Notes under the pieces: generated by a model
Told to the model about the DNA's origin: nothing
Seen by the model: the letters and a program-made list of their open reading frames with translations, nothing else
Database searches by the model: none
Translations under genes and position numbers: made by a program
NCBI GenBank assembly: GCA_031255395.1
Contig: JAIRSQ010000038.1
Coordinates: 1-15,173 of the forward strand
DNA length: 15,173 nt
Direction: 5' to 3'
Source: Spirochaetaceae bacterium
GTDB lineage: Bacteria > Spirochaetota > Spirochaetia > Treponematales > Breznakiellaceae
In this document: piece by piece, positions 5,520 through 12,913 of the stretch
Layout of the letters: each line of letters starts with the position of its first letter
Position numbering within the stretch: the stretch's first letter is position 1

Positions 5520-7300
5520 GCCGCGCTCCTTTCGATAAACAGTATCCTCTCTTTGATGATGTCTATGCCCTGCCGCCAGAAATCCGCGCTCGAAACATCG
5601 AAACCGGCCTTAGACGCCAGATCCTCGGCGGTACAGCGTCCCGTCTCTTCGAGGAGTCCGCGGTACGTTCCGGCAAAGGATTTGTCCTCTCTGCCGCGGG
5701 CATAGAGCGAGAGCGCGAAAAGATGCCCGAAGGCGTACGGATAGTTGTAGAATTGCAGTGCCGGACTGTAGTAATGTATTTTTGCCGCCCACATGTAAGG
5801 GTGAAGGTTTTCCGGGTCGAGAGCGTCGCCGTAAGTTTTTTTCTGAGCGTCAAGCATGATGGCGCAGAGTTCCGCGGCGGAAAGTTCGGCGTTTTCGCGC
5901 CGTGAAAGCAGTTCGGCCTCGAAACGGTAGCGCGAAAGTATGTCAACCAGGGTTTGGCACGAGTCCCTGACGCTGCCTTCGATTAGGTTCAGTTTTTCGG
6001 ACGGGGCTGAGGTTTTTACCGCTTCCTCGAAGACAAGGGTTTCGGCAAAAAGGCTCGCAGTTTCGGCCAGCGTCATCGGGTATGCCGAAAGCGCGCTCGG
6101 CAGATCCTTTATTACCTCGTGATGCCATGCGTGTCCCGTTTCATGCGCCAGCGTCAGCGCCGCATCAAAGGTTCCGTCAAAGTTGCACAGGATGCGGGAT
6201 TCCTTTGCCAGCGGAAAACTCGTGCAGTAAGCACCGCCTATCTTGCCGTCCCGCATACCGGCGTCCGCCCAGCCCTTGGCGTAGGCAGCGCGCGCGAACT
6301 CCGCCATCGCCGGATCGAATTTGCCTAAACAGTCCGTAACAAAATCGCAGGCTTCGTTCCACGTCCAGACTTTTCCGCCGGCGGAGTTTACCGGCGCGAA
6401 AAGGTCAAAGAACGCGCATCTTTCAACGCCTAGCAATTTTGCCTTGCTTTTCAGGTAGCGGCGGAACAGCGGCAGGGAGCTTTCGATGGCGGAAATCAGG
6501 GAACTCAGGGTTTTTTCGCTTATCCGCGACTGCAAGGCGGATTTTTGCTGCGGGCTTTTCCAGCCGCGCCGCTTGTCGACAGTCAGAGCGTGCCCCTTTA
6601 CGCCGTTTAACGCCGCCGCCATCGGGACCTCTACCGTCTTCCAAGCCTCAATTTCGGCGGCGTACGCCCGCCGCCGGGTTTCCCTGTCTTCGTTGCGCGC
6701 CAGCGCTCGCAGTTCCGTGGCGGTCTTACGCCCGCCTGTTTCAGCGTCCCAGACGGCGCTTGCGGTTGACGCGAGTGCCTCGTGCAGCCGCGACCAAGCG
6801 TCCCCGCCGGAACGGCAGAGGTCGTTGGCCAGGTCTTCAAGGGCGGTTTCCATCTGAAACGCCGCCTTTGTTATCGATTCGGAAAGAAAAAACGCGTATG
6901 GCGCAAGGCCGGAATTGCCGGTGGCAAGACGCATGACCTGTTCCTTGTTAGCGGCAAGGATGTTTCTAAAACGAGCCCTGTTCTTGCCGAGCGGCAGTCT
7001 TAGCGCGTCAAGGCGGCAAATTTCGGCGCGGGCGCGTTCGTTCCGCGTGTCGGCGGTATAGACAGCCTCCGCGTACGCGCTCAAATTTCCGGCATAATCG
7101 TTAGCCGCGTCAAAAGCACTTATCAGATTGAGCAGGGTTTCCGCCTTAATTCCGCCCGCCTCAGCGCCCGACAAGCCGTCAAGCGGGCTTTCAAGTCCGG
7201 CTATCCGCTCCTTCAAGAGGCCGCAGTCCCGCCTGTATTCCTCGCTGTCGAATGACGGGTAAACGGAACTTAAATCCCATTCGGGAGTATTCAAATCCAT
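5516..7300 (-). CDS. pepF: M3-family zinc oligoendopeptidase (PepF type)
   Basis: A 594-residue cytoplasmic metallopeptidase of family M3 (oligoendopeptidase F), which cleaves short peptides. The zinc site is intact: H386-E-T-G-H390 with the third ligand E413 in TLAETASLF. The N-terminus has the family opening EWDLSSVYPSFDSEEY, the interior GGAYCTSFPL and NFDGTFDAALTLAHETGH, and the C-terminus a PYAFGHLFALSLY block; length is normal. No Shine-Dalgarno precedes the ATG, but TATATT (7312-7307) lies 6 nt upstream with a weak TTACAA 17 nt further. An internal promoter giving a leaderless mRNA is therefore possible besides read-through from miaB, 45 bp upstream. It overlaps gpsA by 4 nt. Confidence 0.95.
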   Translation of the reverse strand: MDLNTPEWDLSSVYPSFDSEEYRRDCGLLKERIAGLESPLDGLSGAEAGGIKAETLLNLISAFDAANDYAGNLSAYAEAVYTADTRNERARAEICRLDALRLPLGKNRARFRNILAANKEQVMRLATGNSGLAPYAFFLSESITKAAFQMETALEDLANDLCRSGGDAWSRLHEALASTASAVWDAETGGRKTATELRALARNEDRETRRRAYAAEIEAWKTVEVPMAAALNGVKGHALTVDKRRGWKSPQQKSALQSRISEKTLSSLISAIESSLPLFRRYLKSKAKLLGVERCAFFDLFAPVNSAGGKVWTWNEACDFVTDCLGKFDPAMAEFARAAYAKGWADAGMRDGKIGGAYCTSFPLAKESRILCNFDGTFDAALTLAHETGHAWHHEVIKDLPSALSAYPMTLAETASLFAETLVFEEAVKTSAPSEKLNLIEGSVRDSCQTLVDILSRYRFEAELLSRRENAELSAAELCAIMLDAQKKTYGDALDPENLHPYMWAAKIHYYSPALQFYNYPYAFGHLFALSLYARGREDKSFAGTYRGLLEETGRCTAEDLASKAGFDVSSADFWRQGIDIIKERILFIERSAA

Positions 7301-7345
7301 AGGTTCAATATATCCGAATTTTTAATTGTTTGTAAGCAAAGGGTT

Positions 7346-8752
7346 TTACTTTCGCCAGGGCGGAGTTAAAAACCGTCCGCGCAGCGTGTTGCCGGACAAA
7401 CTTTCGAGCCTTATTTTGGCAAATGTTCCGATTAGGGAGGGCGGTCCTTCCGCCACTGCCGTCTCGTCGCGCTCCGTTCTGCATAGCAATTCGCCGCTGT
7501 TCCTGCGCGAAATCCCTTCTACCAGCGCTTCTTCCGCGCTGCCGATGCGGGAACGCAACAGTTCGCCCGTATGCGTCCGCTGCAGTTCTATCACGCGCCG
7601 CAAACGGGCTGATTTTACCTCGGGCGGCACGCGCCCCGGCATATCAAAGGCCGTCGTTCCTTCACGCGGGTTGTAGTGGTACATGAAGGCGTACAGGAAG
7701 CGCGTTTCCTCCATCAATGTCAGTATTTCTTCGAAATCATCGTCCGTTTCGCCCGGGAAGCCGACCATAATATCGGTTGACAGGGTGATTCCGGGCATGG
7801 CTGAGTGGAGCGCGGCGACAATTTCCAAAAAGCGTTCCCGCGTGTAGCGGCGGTTCATTGCGGCTAGTATGCGGTTCGAGCCGTGCTGGACGCAGAGGTG
7901 CAGGTGGCGGCAGAAGACGGGGTTGTCCGCCATCGCTTCGATTGTCCGCCGGGAGATGTCTTTGGGGTGGCTCGAAAGAAAGCGTACCCGCCGGATAGCC
8001 GTTCCGGCCGTTTCCCGTGCCACCCGTTCCAGCAACGACGGGAAGTCAGCGTTTCCGCTGGCGTAAGAGTTGACGTTCTGTCCCAAAAGCGTTACCTCTC
8101 GCGCGCCGCTCTCGGCGAGAGCGGCGATTTCGGCGCATATCTCGCCGGGAGGGCGGCAGACTTCCCTGCCGCGCGTATAAGGCACGACGCAGTACGAGCA
8201 GAAATTGTCGCAGCCGTGCATGATCGGCACAAAGGCGCGAAAACTGCCGGCCTCGTGATGGCTGGCGGCAAAACTGAAGGGCGGCAGGCAGTCTTCCGGC
8301 GGGGTTTCCCGCCTAGCTACTTCGTTCTGCGTAACATTTTTATCCGATTGTCCGCCTAAAACGCCGCGCGCGTCCTCTATTTCGGCCAGAATCCGCGTGA
8401 AAGCGGCGCGTTCCAGCGTGCCCATTATAAAATCGGCACCGTTTTCAGCCAGCTTGCCTCCCAAACGGCTCGCCATGCATCCGCAAACCAGCACAAACAG
8501 CGGATCGTTCCGCAAGCGGCGCTGTTTTTTAAGCGCGGCATAATGGGCAAGCCGTCCGAAAACCCGCTGTTCCGCGGTCTGGCGTACGGAACAAGTGTTT
8601 ATCACGACCAGCAGCGCGTTTTCCGCGTCGCCTGTCTCTAGCCAGCCCCGCCCGTTAAGCGCCAGTTTTAACGCCGCGCTTTCCGCAATATTCATCTGGC
8701 AGCCGTAGGTTTCAAAATGATAGCCCGGCTTTCCGGTTTCCATATTCGTCAT
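7346..8752 (-). CDS. miaB: tRNA-2-methylthio-N6-dimethylallyladenosine synthase
   Basis: MiaB is a radical-SAM methylthiotransferase that adds the methylthio group to i6A37 of tRNAs reading UNN codons. The N-terminal UPF0004 domain has three cluster cysteines: C18 (YGCQMNIAES), C54 (NTCSVRQTAEQRVFGRL) and C92 (CGCMASR). The radical-SAM CxxxCxxC is C181-C185-C188 in GCDNFCSYCVVPYTRGRE. The C-terminal region forms the TRAM RNA-binding domain, with EALVEGISRR at its start. Its 468 residues are normal length, with a slightly long linker (about 125-165). Two in-frame ATGs (8752, 8743) could start it, and neither has a clear Shine-Dalgarno. It is probably the first gene of the miaB-pepF-gpsA operon. 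Downstream of the repeat-rich spacer, no convincing promoter was seen. Confidence 0.96.
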   Translation of the reverse strand: MTNMETGKPGYHFETYGCQMNIAESAALKLALNGRGWLETGDAENALLVVINTCSVRQTAEQRVFGRLAHYAALKKQRRLRNDPLFVLVCGCMASRLGGKLAENGADFIMGTLERAAFTRILAEIEDARGVLGGQSDKNVTQNEVARRETPPEDCLPPFSFAASHHEAGSFRAFVPIMHGCDNFCSYCVVPYTRGREVCRPPGEICAEIAALAESGAREVTLLGQNVNSYASGNADFPSLLERVARETAGTAIRRVRFLSSHPKDISRRTIEAMADNPVFCRHLHLCVQHGSNRILAAMNRRYTRERFLEIVAALHSAMPGITLSTDIMVGFPGETDDDFEEILTLMEETRFLYAFMYHYNPREGTTAFDMPGRVPPEVKSARLRRVIELQRTHTGELLRSRIGSAEEALVEGISRRNSGELLCRTERDETAVAEGPPSLIGTFAKIRLESLSGNTLRGRFLTPPWRK

Positions 8753-8869
8753 TCTATCACAGCGGCTTCAAGAAATAAGGGAGTATGAGGGATGATGTTG
8801 ACGAATTACATGTGGGCGGACGTCAGAGCGGGCGATTGTCACCAGTCAACTCGCTGGGACCCCCTGCCG

Positions 8870-8962
8870 CTGGATTGCTTCGCCCGGTCGGGCTCGCAAT
8901 GACGACTTCCCGGACGACTCGCCAGTCGTCATTGCGAGGGGCCTGGCCCCGAAGCAATCCAG
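8870..8962. repeat. Nested palindromic repeat (cruciform-like)
   Basis: The outer parts of the two arms, 8870-8882 with 8950-8962 (13 bp, CTGGATTGCTTCG) and 8894-8907 with 8924-8937 (14 bp, TCGCAATGACGACT), are perfect inverted repeats. Between them each arm carries its own, different, self-complementary hairpin: GCCCG/CGGGC on the left and GGGGCC/GGCCCC on the right. The element could fold as a cross-shaped structure. It belongs to a dispersed family whose core CGTCATTGCGAG recurs at 9006-9088 and 13063-13107. REP/MITE-like; no coding capacity. Confidence 0.8.
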
Positions 8963-8981
8963 TTGCGGGGCATCCATGGCA

Positions 8982-9108
8982 CTGGATTGCCACGCCGTTT
9001 GCGCGGCTCGCAATGACGACTCCCCGGATGCCTCGCCAGTTTCCAAATCGACATCATTGCTCATTGGCCAAGCGGCTCGCAATGACGATGCCACGGATGC
9101 CTCGCCAG
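8982..9108 (+). repeat. Two further direct copies of the dispersed repeat unit
   Basis: Two half-copies repeat the left arm of the element at 8870. GCTCGCAATGACGA occurs at 8892, 9006 and 9075, and each is followed after a few bases by CGGAYGMCTCGCCAG (8911, 9025, 9094). The first copy also keeps CTGGATTGC (8982-8990) and a distinct inner hairpin (GCCG/CGGC). Spacing is irregular (114 and 69 nt), so this is not a CRISPR array. Nothing else is seen in the gene-free stretch 8753-9265 apart from the 14-nt tandem repeat and the infA promoter. Confidence 0.75.
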
Positions 9109-9172
9109 CTTCCTTGCAAAGCTCACTTCCCGGCCTTATCGCCGGGACAAGCCACCGCCGCCTTTCGGCGCC

Positions 9173-9222
9173 ATTGCTCACTACTCATTGCTCACTACTC
9201 ATTGCTCACTGCTCACTGCTCA
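9173..9222. repeat. 14-nt tandem repeat (ATTGCTCACTACTC)n
   Basis: Two perfect copies (9173-9186, 9187-9200), a third with one change (9201-9214) and a partial fourth of the unit ATTGCTCACTACTC lie just upstream of the infA promoter. The inverse motif GAATGAGCAGTGAGCAATGG recurs at 13520-13539 and a variant at 12990-13010, so the same simple sequence marks all three repeat-rich spacers of the window. Confidence 0.8.
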
Positions 9223-9231
9223 TTCGTCCGC

Positions 9232-9260
9232 TTGACAGGGGATTTTTGATGATATAGATT
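9232..9260 (+). promoter_or_regulatory. infA promoter, very close to the start codon
   Basis: A perfect TTGACA (9232-9237) is followed by an AT-rich block with TATAGA (9253-9258, 15-nt spacer) or TAGATT (9255-9260, 17-nt spacer). The infA ATG is at 9266, so initiation would fall on or within a few bases of the ATG. No Shine-Dalgarno is present between them, consistent with a leaderless mRNA. Confidence 0.55.
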
Positions 9261-9265
9261 GAATT

Positions 9266-9490
9266 ATGGCTAAAGAAGAGGCTATCGAAGTCGAAGGCGT
9301 TGTAAAGGAAGCGTTGCCGAACACTATGTTCAGGGTGGAGCTTAAAAATCAGAACGGGCATATCATTCTTGCCCATTTGTCCGGGAAGATGCGCAAGCAT
9401 TATATTCGCATCGTGCCGGGCGACCATGTAAAAGTCGCGCTGTCACCCTACGATTTGAGTCGCGGGCGCATAATATACCGCGAACGATAG
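9266..9490 (+). CDS. infA: Translation initiation factor IF-1
   Basis: A 74-residue S1/OB-fold protein that binds the ribosomal A site and helps IF-2 and IF-3 during initiation. The sequence is canonical: [19 protein letters not shown], then [47 protein letters not shown] and IYRER. Length matches the family (about 72). The M28-like gene follows after 5 nt, suggesting an operon. No ribosome binding site is visible. The promoter abuts the ATG, which would be notable for a factor that itself acts in initiation. Confidence 0.97.
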   Translation: MAKEEAIEVEGVVKEALPNTMFRVELKNQNGHIILAHLSGKMRKHYIRIVPGDHVKVALSPYDLSRGRIIYRER

Positions 9491-9495
9491 CGCGG

Positions 9496-10410
9496 ATGCC
9501 TCCTCCAACGGAGATGCCGGCTAATCCCGCGAATCCAGCCCCTCCGTACCACCGTTTTAGCGATTTTATCGACACAAAACAGAATCGTTTTGACGTGCTG
9601 GTGTCCCTCCTTGACGAGTTGAAACTGCCGGTTTACGTAGTCAACATGGCCGGCAGGCGGCATATCTTTGTCCAGCCGTCATCCGGCGGAACTTTCGGCA
9701 AGAACGGACTAACCGTGCTCGTGGCGCACTATGACAGGGTTGCGGGCAGCCCGGGCGCTAACGATAACGGGGCGGCGGTTTTTATGCTGATAGACGCGGC
9801 GCTTCGCCTGCGGGGGCGCGTTACGGACGGGTGGCTTATAATTCTTACCGACAAGGAAGAACTGTCCGACGGCGAGGGGCTGAAGGTTCAGGGAGCGTAC
9901 AGGCTTGCGCTCTGCCTTAAGGAGACGCGCCTTGAATCCGGGGATTTCTTCATTTTTGATTCGTGCGGGCGGGGAGATACGCTCATCATCTCCAATACGG
10001 CCGGCTATCTGCTGAAGAACGAGCGCGGCGGGACGATAGCTCCGCTCAAAAACAGGTTCAGGCTGCTGCGGCTTAGGGCTGTCGAAGCGGCGAAGAAACG
10101 CCTTGACGGGCGGTTTCTGCTCATGCCGACGCCTTTTTCGGACGATGCGGGCTTTCTGCGGGCGGGACTGGCGGCGCAAACCATAACGGCGCTGCCAAAG
10201 GAGGAAGCGGCAGCGTTCTTGGCGACGGTTCGCAGGAACGAGCTTTATATCGACGCGCTGATTAGCCGCGAGCGCCGGCAGTTTCGCGGCGCGGAGCATA
10301 TTCCGCCGACATGGCGGTCGCTGAACAGTCCTGAAGACACGGCCGACCGGCTTGACTGGAATAATTTTGAAAACGTGGTGCGGTTCGCCATCGAATTGGT
10401 AGCTCGCTGA
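9496..10410 (+). CDS. M28-like zinc aminopeptidase family protein
   Basis: A 304-residue protein resembling M28 peptidases, which use two zinc ions to remove N-terminal residues or cleave small peptides. Visible metal and catalytic positions are H78-Y-D80 (LVAHYDR), D90 in GANDNGAA, the E121-E122 pair (TDKEEL), D155 in FIFDSCGRGD, and PFSDDAGFLRAGL (213-225). The C-terminal block reads NSPEDTADRLD (277-287), where M28 enzymes normally carry the final histidine ligand (H[TS]P.D). Here it is Asn277, so activity may be altered unless H268 substitutes. No signal peptide: the proline-rich start suggests a cytoplasmic protein. The start has no Shine-Dalgarno; an in-frame ATG also exists at 9514. 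Confidence 0.75.
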   Translation: MPPPTEMPANPANPAPPYHRFSDFIDTKQNRFDVLVSLLDELKLPVYVVNMAGRRHIFVQPSSGGTFGKNGLTVLVAHYDRVAGSPGANDNGAAVFMLIDAALRLRGRVTDGWLIILTDKEELSDGEGLKVQGAYRLALCLKETRLESGDFFIFDSCGRGDTLIISNTAGYLLKNERGGTIAPLKNRFRLLRLRAVEAAKKRLDGRFLLMPTPFSDDAGFLRAGLAAQTITALPKEEAAAFLATVRRNELYIDALISRERRQFRGAEHIPPTWRSLNSPEDTADRLDWNNFENVVRFAIELVAR

Positions 10411-10429
10411 CACCCGCCGGCTCCGCCGT

Positions 10430-10450
10430 CGCCCAAAAAAGGGCGGTTTT
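10430..10450 (+). terminator. Short rho-independent terminator after the infA/M28 operon
   Basis: A CGCCC/GGGCG stem with an AAAAAA loop is followed by GTTTT, 20 nt after the M28 stop codon. The stem is only 5 bp and the T-run short, so termination may be partial. Confidence 0.45.
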
Positions 10451-10487
10451 CTGAATAATCGCTCCTTAGGTATATTGGAATATAGAC

Positions 10488-11342
10488 ATGAAGAAATTCA
10501 GCATAACGAGGGGCGGGTTTTTGCGCGCGTTATTCGCGCTGGTAAGGCGTCCGCTCTGGGGCGTTTATATTTTTACGATAAAATCCATCCTGTACAATTT
10601 TTTTTATTTGCAGTATAAAGCCGTTCTGTTCCCGCGCAGGGCAAAGGTTACGCGGGTAGACCATCCGCTGGACGAGGATATACCGTTCCTGCCGTCTTGG
10701 ATAAACGTTTACATGGATTTTTCGCCGTTCTGGGTGCGTTCGCAGGCGTTTTTAGCCGGAATTCTGGGCAAGGCGGCGGACCCGCACATAGCGGGCTTTG
10801 TCCGCTGCATAGGAGAGCTTTACGCGTTCGCCGCCGGAGTTTACAGGCGGAATTTTTCGACAACGCGCCGCCCGTTCTATTTGGGAAGACCCGGTTTTGT
10901 ATCAATACATATTTTTGACCCGCATTTAATGTGCGTCCCGTCCCTGCACGTGATGGCGGTAGTTTTGACGTACACAAAGATACGCCAGGTTTTAAGCGAG
11001 TTTGGCATGGAGAAGGAGTACGCTGCGGAAATCGAGTACGCACGAAAACGCGCTCTCGACATAACCGGATCGATACTCTACGTTAAACAGCACAGCATAA
11101 ACTGTATCTCGGCGTCGCTTTACGCGATGACGCGCTATGACGCGAAACTGTTCCCCGTTAACGAGGCGCGCGACTTTGTGGACGGGCTTTTCATGGATAC
11201 GGACTGCGCTATACCGGCTCTGGCGCGGGTGGCGATAAAGCGGCATATCCTGGAACTATACAACGGCTTTGTTGACGCGGGGGCTGACGGCGAAAACTGG
11301 GGTCAGCCGCTGCTGGACTTCCTGAAAAAATATAAAGAGTGA
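10488..11342 (+). CDS. Putative PAP2-superfamily (phosphatase/phosphotransferase-like) protein
   Basis: A 284-residue conserved hypothetical protein with PAP2-like signature pieces in the right order: R121-x6-R128-P129 (like KxxxxxxRP), CVPSLH at 149-154 (like PSGH, in the PSLH form seen in Aur1-type enzymes), and SILYVKQHSIN with H202 (like SRx5H). The terminal Asp of motif 3 is replaced (N205/C206). Hydrophobic segments occur around 22-48 and 149-163, suggesting membrane association, but fewer clear spans than usual. It may act on a lipid phosphate or be an inactive relative. No Shine-Dalgarno; TATATT lies 11 nt and TATAGA 1 nt before the ATG. It is convergent with rpoN (10 bp between genes). 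Confidence 0.5.
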   Translation: MKKFSITRGGFLRALFALVRRPLWGVYIFTIKSILYNFFYLQYKAVLFPRRAKVTRVDHPLDEDIPFLPSWINVYMDFSPFWVRSQAFLAGILGKAADPHIAGFVRCIGELYAFAAGVYRRNFSTTRRPFYLGRPGFVSIHIFDPHLMCVPSLHVMAVVLTYTKIRQVLSEFGMEKEYAAEIEYARKRALDITGSILYVKQHSINCISASLYAMTRYDAKLFPVNEARDFVDGLFMDTDCAIPALARVAIKRHILELYNGFVDAGADGENWGQPLLDFLKKYKE

Positions 11343-11352
11343 GCGGTTGCCG

Positions 11353-12768
11353 TCAGCGGCGGTATGACGAGTCGAGGTCTAGCTGGTTCCGGTACTTTGA
11401 AACGGTGCGGCGGGCCAGCTTTACGCCGTGTTTTTCCAACTGGCGAACGATATCAAGGTCGGAAAGCCGCCGCCCCTCCCGCCGCGAACTCTCGTCTTTA
11501 AGAATCTCGCGTATCATCTCTTTTACGCCTTCCTGCGAGTACCGCGAACCGGAGGAGCCTTTCCCGCTGATAGAGTTGCTGAAAAAGTGGCGAATCTCGA
11601 AGACGCCCCACTCGGTCTGCATATATTTTCCGTTAGCCGCCCGCGAAACCGTCGTTTCGTGCACGTTCAGTTCGGATGCTATGTCCCGCAACGTGAGCGG
11701 CGACAAATATTTGGGGCCGTTCGTAAAAAAGCCCCGCTGAAATTCCAGAATTGCGCGCGCTACCCTTAGCAGCGTGTGGTTGCGTCTGTTTATCGACTGG
11801 ATAAACCAGCGCGCTTCCTTGACGTTCTCGCGCACAAAGTCCCGATCCGCCCTTTTTAGACCCGTTGCCTTTAGCGTCGTCCGCTTCATAAAAAAAGGCT
11901 GAATCCCCAGCACAGGAATCTCTTCGTCGTTAAGAATTATCGAAAATTCTCCGTCCTTGCGGATAACCCGAATATCCGGGATGACAAACCGCGTCTTTCC
12001 GGCATTGCCGGATGACCACTGCCTGCCGGGGAAGGGCGAAAGTTTTTTTAGTTTTTTAAACAGTGTCGCAATTTCGTTTTCGCAAAGGCCTGTTTTTAGC
12101 GCGGCCGCCTGCAATTTTCCGCGTTCAAGCTCCGCAAGACAAGGTATAAGCCTTTCAATATTTTTTGCAACGGCGCCGCCGTACATTATGCCGGCCTGAA
12201 CCGCCAGCGCTTCATGGTAACCGGACGTACAACAGCCCGCGGGTTCCAGCCGCCGCACGGCGGCAAGCGCCTTTTCGAGAGCGGCCTTAGTAACGCCTTC
12301 CGCCTTTGTAAACAGGGTTTCATGCGGCTCGAGGCTGAAGCCGTCATTGTCGATGTTCTGAATAAGCCTTTCGCCGATAAAGCGCGTCAGGCCGTCCGTA
12401 ACCTGCAGCCTAAGCTGCCAGAGCAGGTGTTCCTGCAAGGTTTCGCCGCAGGCAAGCGCTCCTTCGATGAACTGCCGCCGCTCGTCCGACGCCGCCTCGC
12501 CCCGCCCGCTCCGCACGTAGCCGGAATCGGAGGTGGCCTCGAAATAGTCATACTCTTCGCGGCGCGGCTTGTACATCGTATCGAGCGACGCCAAAGTCTT
12601 GTCTTCAAGTATTTCCAGCGCAGGATTGCGCTCAAGCTCTTCTTCGATCCTGTCGCGCAAATCAGCGACCGGCAATTCCATCAGCTTGACGGACTGGATA
12701 AGCTGCGGGCTCATCTTTTGCGATAGCCGCTGTTCCTGCGATAGACTGGCGCGTTGAAGCTGCTGCAT
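11353..12768 (-). CDS. rpoN: RNA polymerase sigma-54 factor
   Basis: A 471-residue sigma-54. The N-terminal activator-interacting region reads RLSQKMSPQLIQSVKLMELP (14-33), with the acidic DLRDRIEEELERNPALE after it. The core-binding region follows, then the helix-turn-helix TLRDIASELNVHETTVSRAANGKYMQT (about 359-384). The RpoN box ARRTVSKYRN (452-461) recognises the -24 element. The frame stays open upstream to 12864, but that would run through the tRNA gene, so the ATG at 12768, which gives a typical N-terminus, is chosen. It lacks a Shine-Dalgarno. The gene starts 51 bp after the tRNA-Leu in the same direction and may be cotranscribed from the tRNA promoter. It implies enhancer-dependent promoters elsewhere in the genome. 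Confidence 0.95.
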   Translation of the reverse strand: MQQLQRASLSQEQRLSQKMSPQLIQSVKLMELPVADLRDRIEEELERNPALEILEDKTLASLDTMYKPRREEYDYFEATSDSGYVRSGRGEAASDERRQFIEGALACGETLQEHLLWQLRLQVTDGLTRFIGERLIQNIDNDGFSLEPHETLFTKAEGVTKAALEKALAAVRRLEPAGCCTSGYHEALAVQAGIMYGGAVAKNIERLIPCLAELERGKLQAAALKTGLCENEIATLFKKLKKLSPFPGRQWSSGNAGKTRFVIPDIRVIRKDGEFSIILNDEEIPVLGIQPFFMKRTTLKATGLKRADRDFVRENVKEARWFIQSINRRNHTLLRVARAILEFQRGFFTNGPKYLSPLTLRDIASELNVHETTVSRAANGKYMQTEWGVFEIRHFFSNSISGKGSSGSRYSQEGVKEMIREILKDESSRREGRRLSDLDIVRQLEKHGVKLARRTVSKYRNQLDLDSSYRR

Positions 12769-12781
12769 GGATTTTCGCTGT

Positions 12782-12814
12782 CGCGCCGCGGCGGTTATGA
12801 CGGCGCGCGGCGCG
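12782..12814 (-). other. GC hairpin between tRNA-Leu and rpoN
   Basis: The 9-bp arms CGCGCCGCG (12782-12790) and CGCGGCGCG (12806-12814) enclose a 15-nt loop. The hairpin begins 5 nt after the tRNA 3' end and stops 13 nt before the rpoN ATG, with no U-tract. It could be a processing or attenuation structure at the tRNA-rpoN junction, or a leader structure influencing rpoN translation. Confidence 0.5.
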
Positions 12815-12819
12815 GAGTA

Positions 12820-12901
12820 TGCGGCGAAGAAGACTTGAACTTCCATTCCTCTCGGAACCAGCACCTCAAGCTGGCGTGTCTACCAATTCCACCATCGCCG
12901 C
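12820..12901 (-). tRNA. tRNA-Leu (anticodon GAG)
   Basis: An 82-nt class II tRNA. The acceptor stem GCGGCGA/TCGCCGC pairs perfectly with discriminator A. The D-arm is GTG...CAC with GAATTGGTAGA between. The anticodon stem CCAGC/GCTGG encloses loop TTGAGGT, giving anticodon GAG (12867-12865), which reads CUC/CUU. The long variable arm TTCC-GAGA-GGAA is the Leu-type feature. The T-arm GGAAG/CTTCT has loop TTCAAGT. CCA is not encoded. It has its own promoter. Confidence 0.95.
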
Positions 12902-12913
12902 ATGGATAGCCCA

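Noticed and set aside
8892..9108. Regularly spaced direct repeats resembling a CRISPR array.
   Set aside because: Only three copies, unequal spacing (114 and 69 nt), two-part units, and spacers that themselves contain repeat pieces; no cas genes in the window.
8785..9257. Plus- and minus-strand open frames of 90-150 codons between miaB and infA.
   Set aside because: They translate the repeats and the 14-nt tandem repeat (low-complexity RNDDS and HCSLL strings), with no start signals or family resemblance.
12769..12864. A 32-codon N-terminal extension of rpoN to an upstream start at 12864.
   Set aside because: It would translate through the tRNA-Leu gene and the junction hairpin. The ATG at 12768 gives a normal sigma-54 N-terminus.
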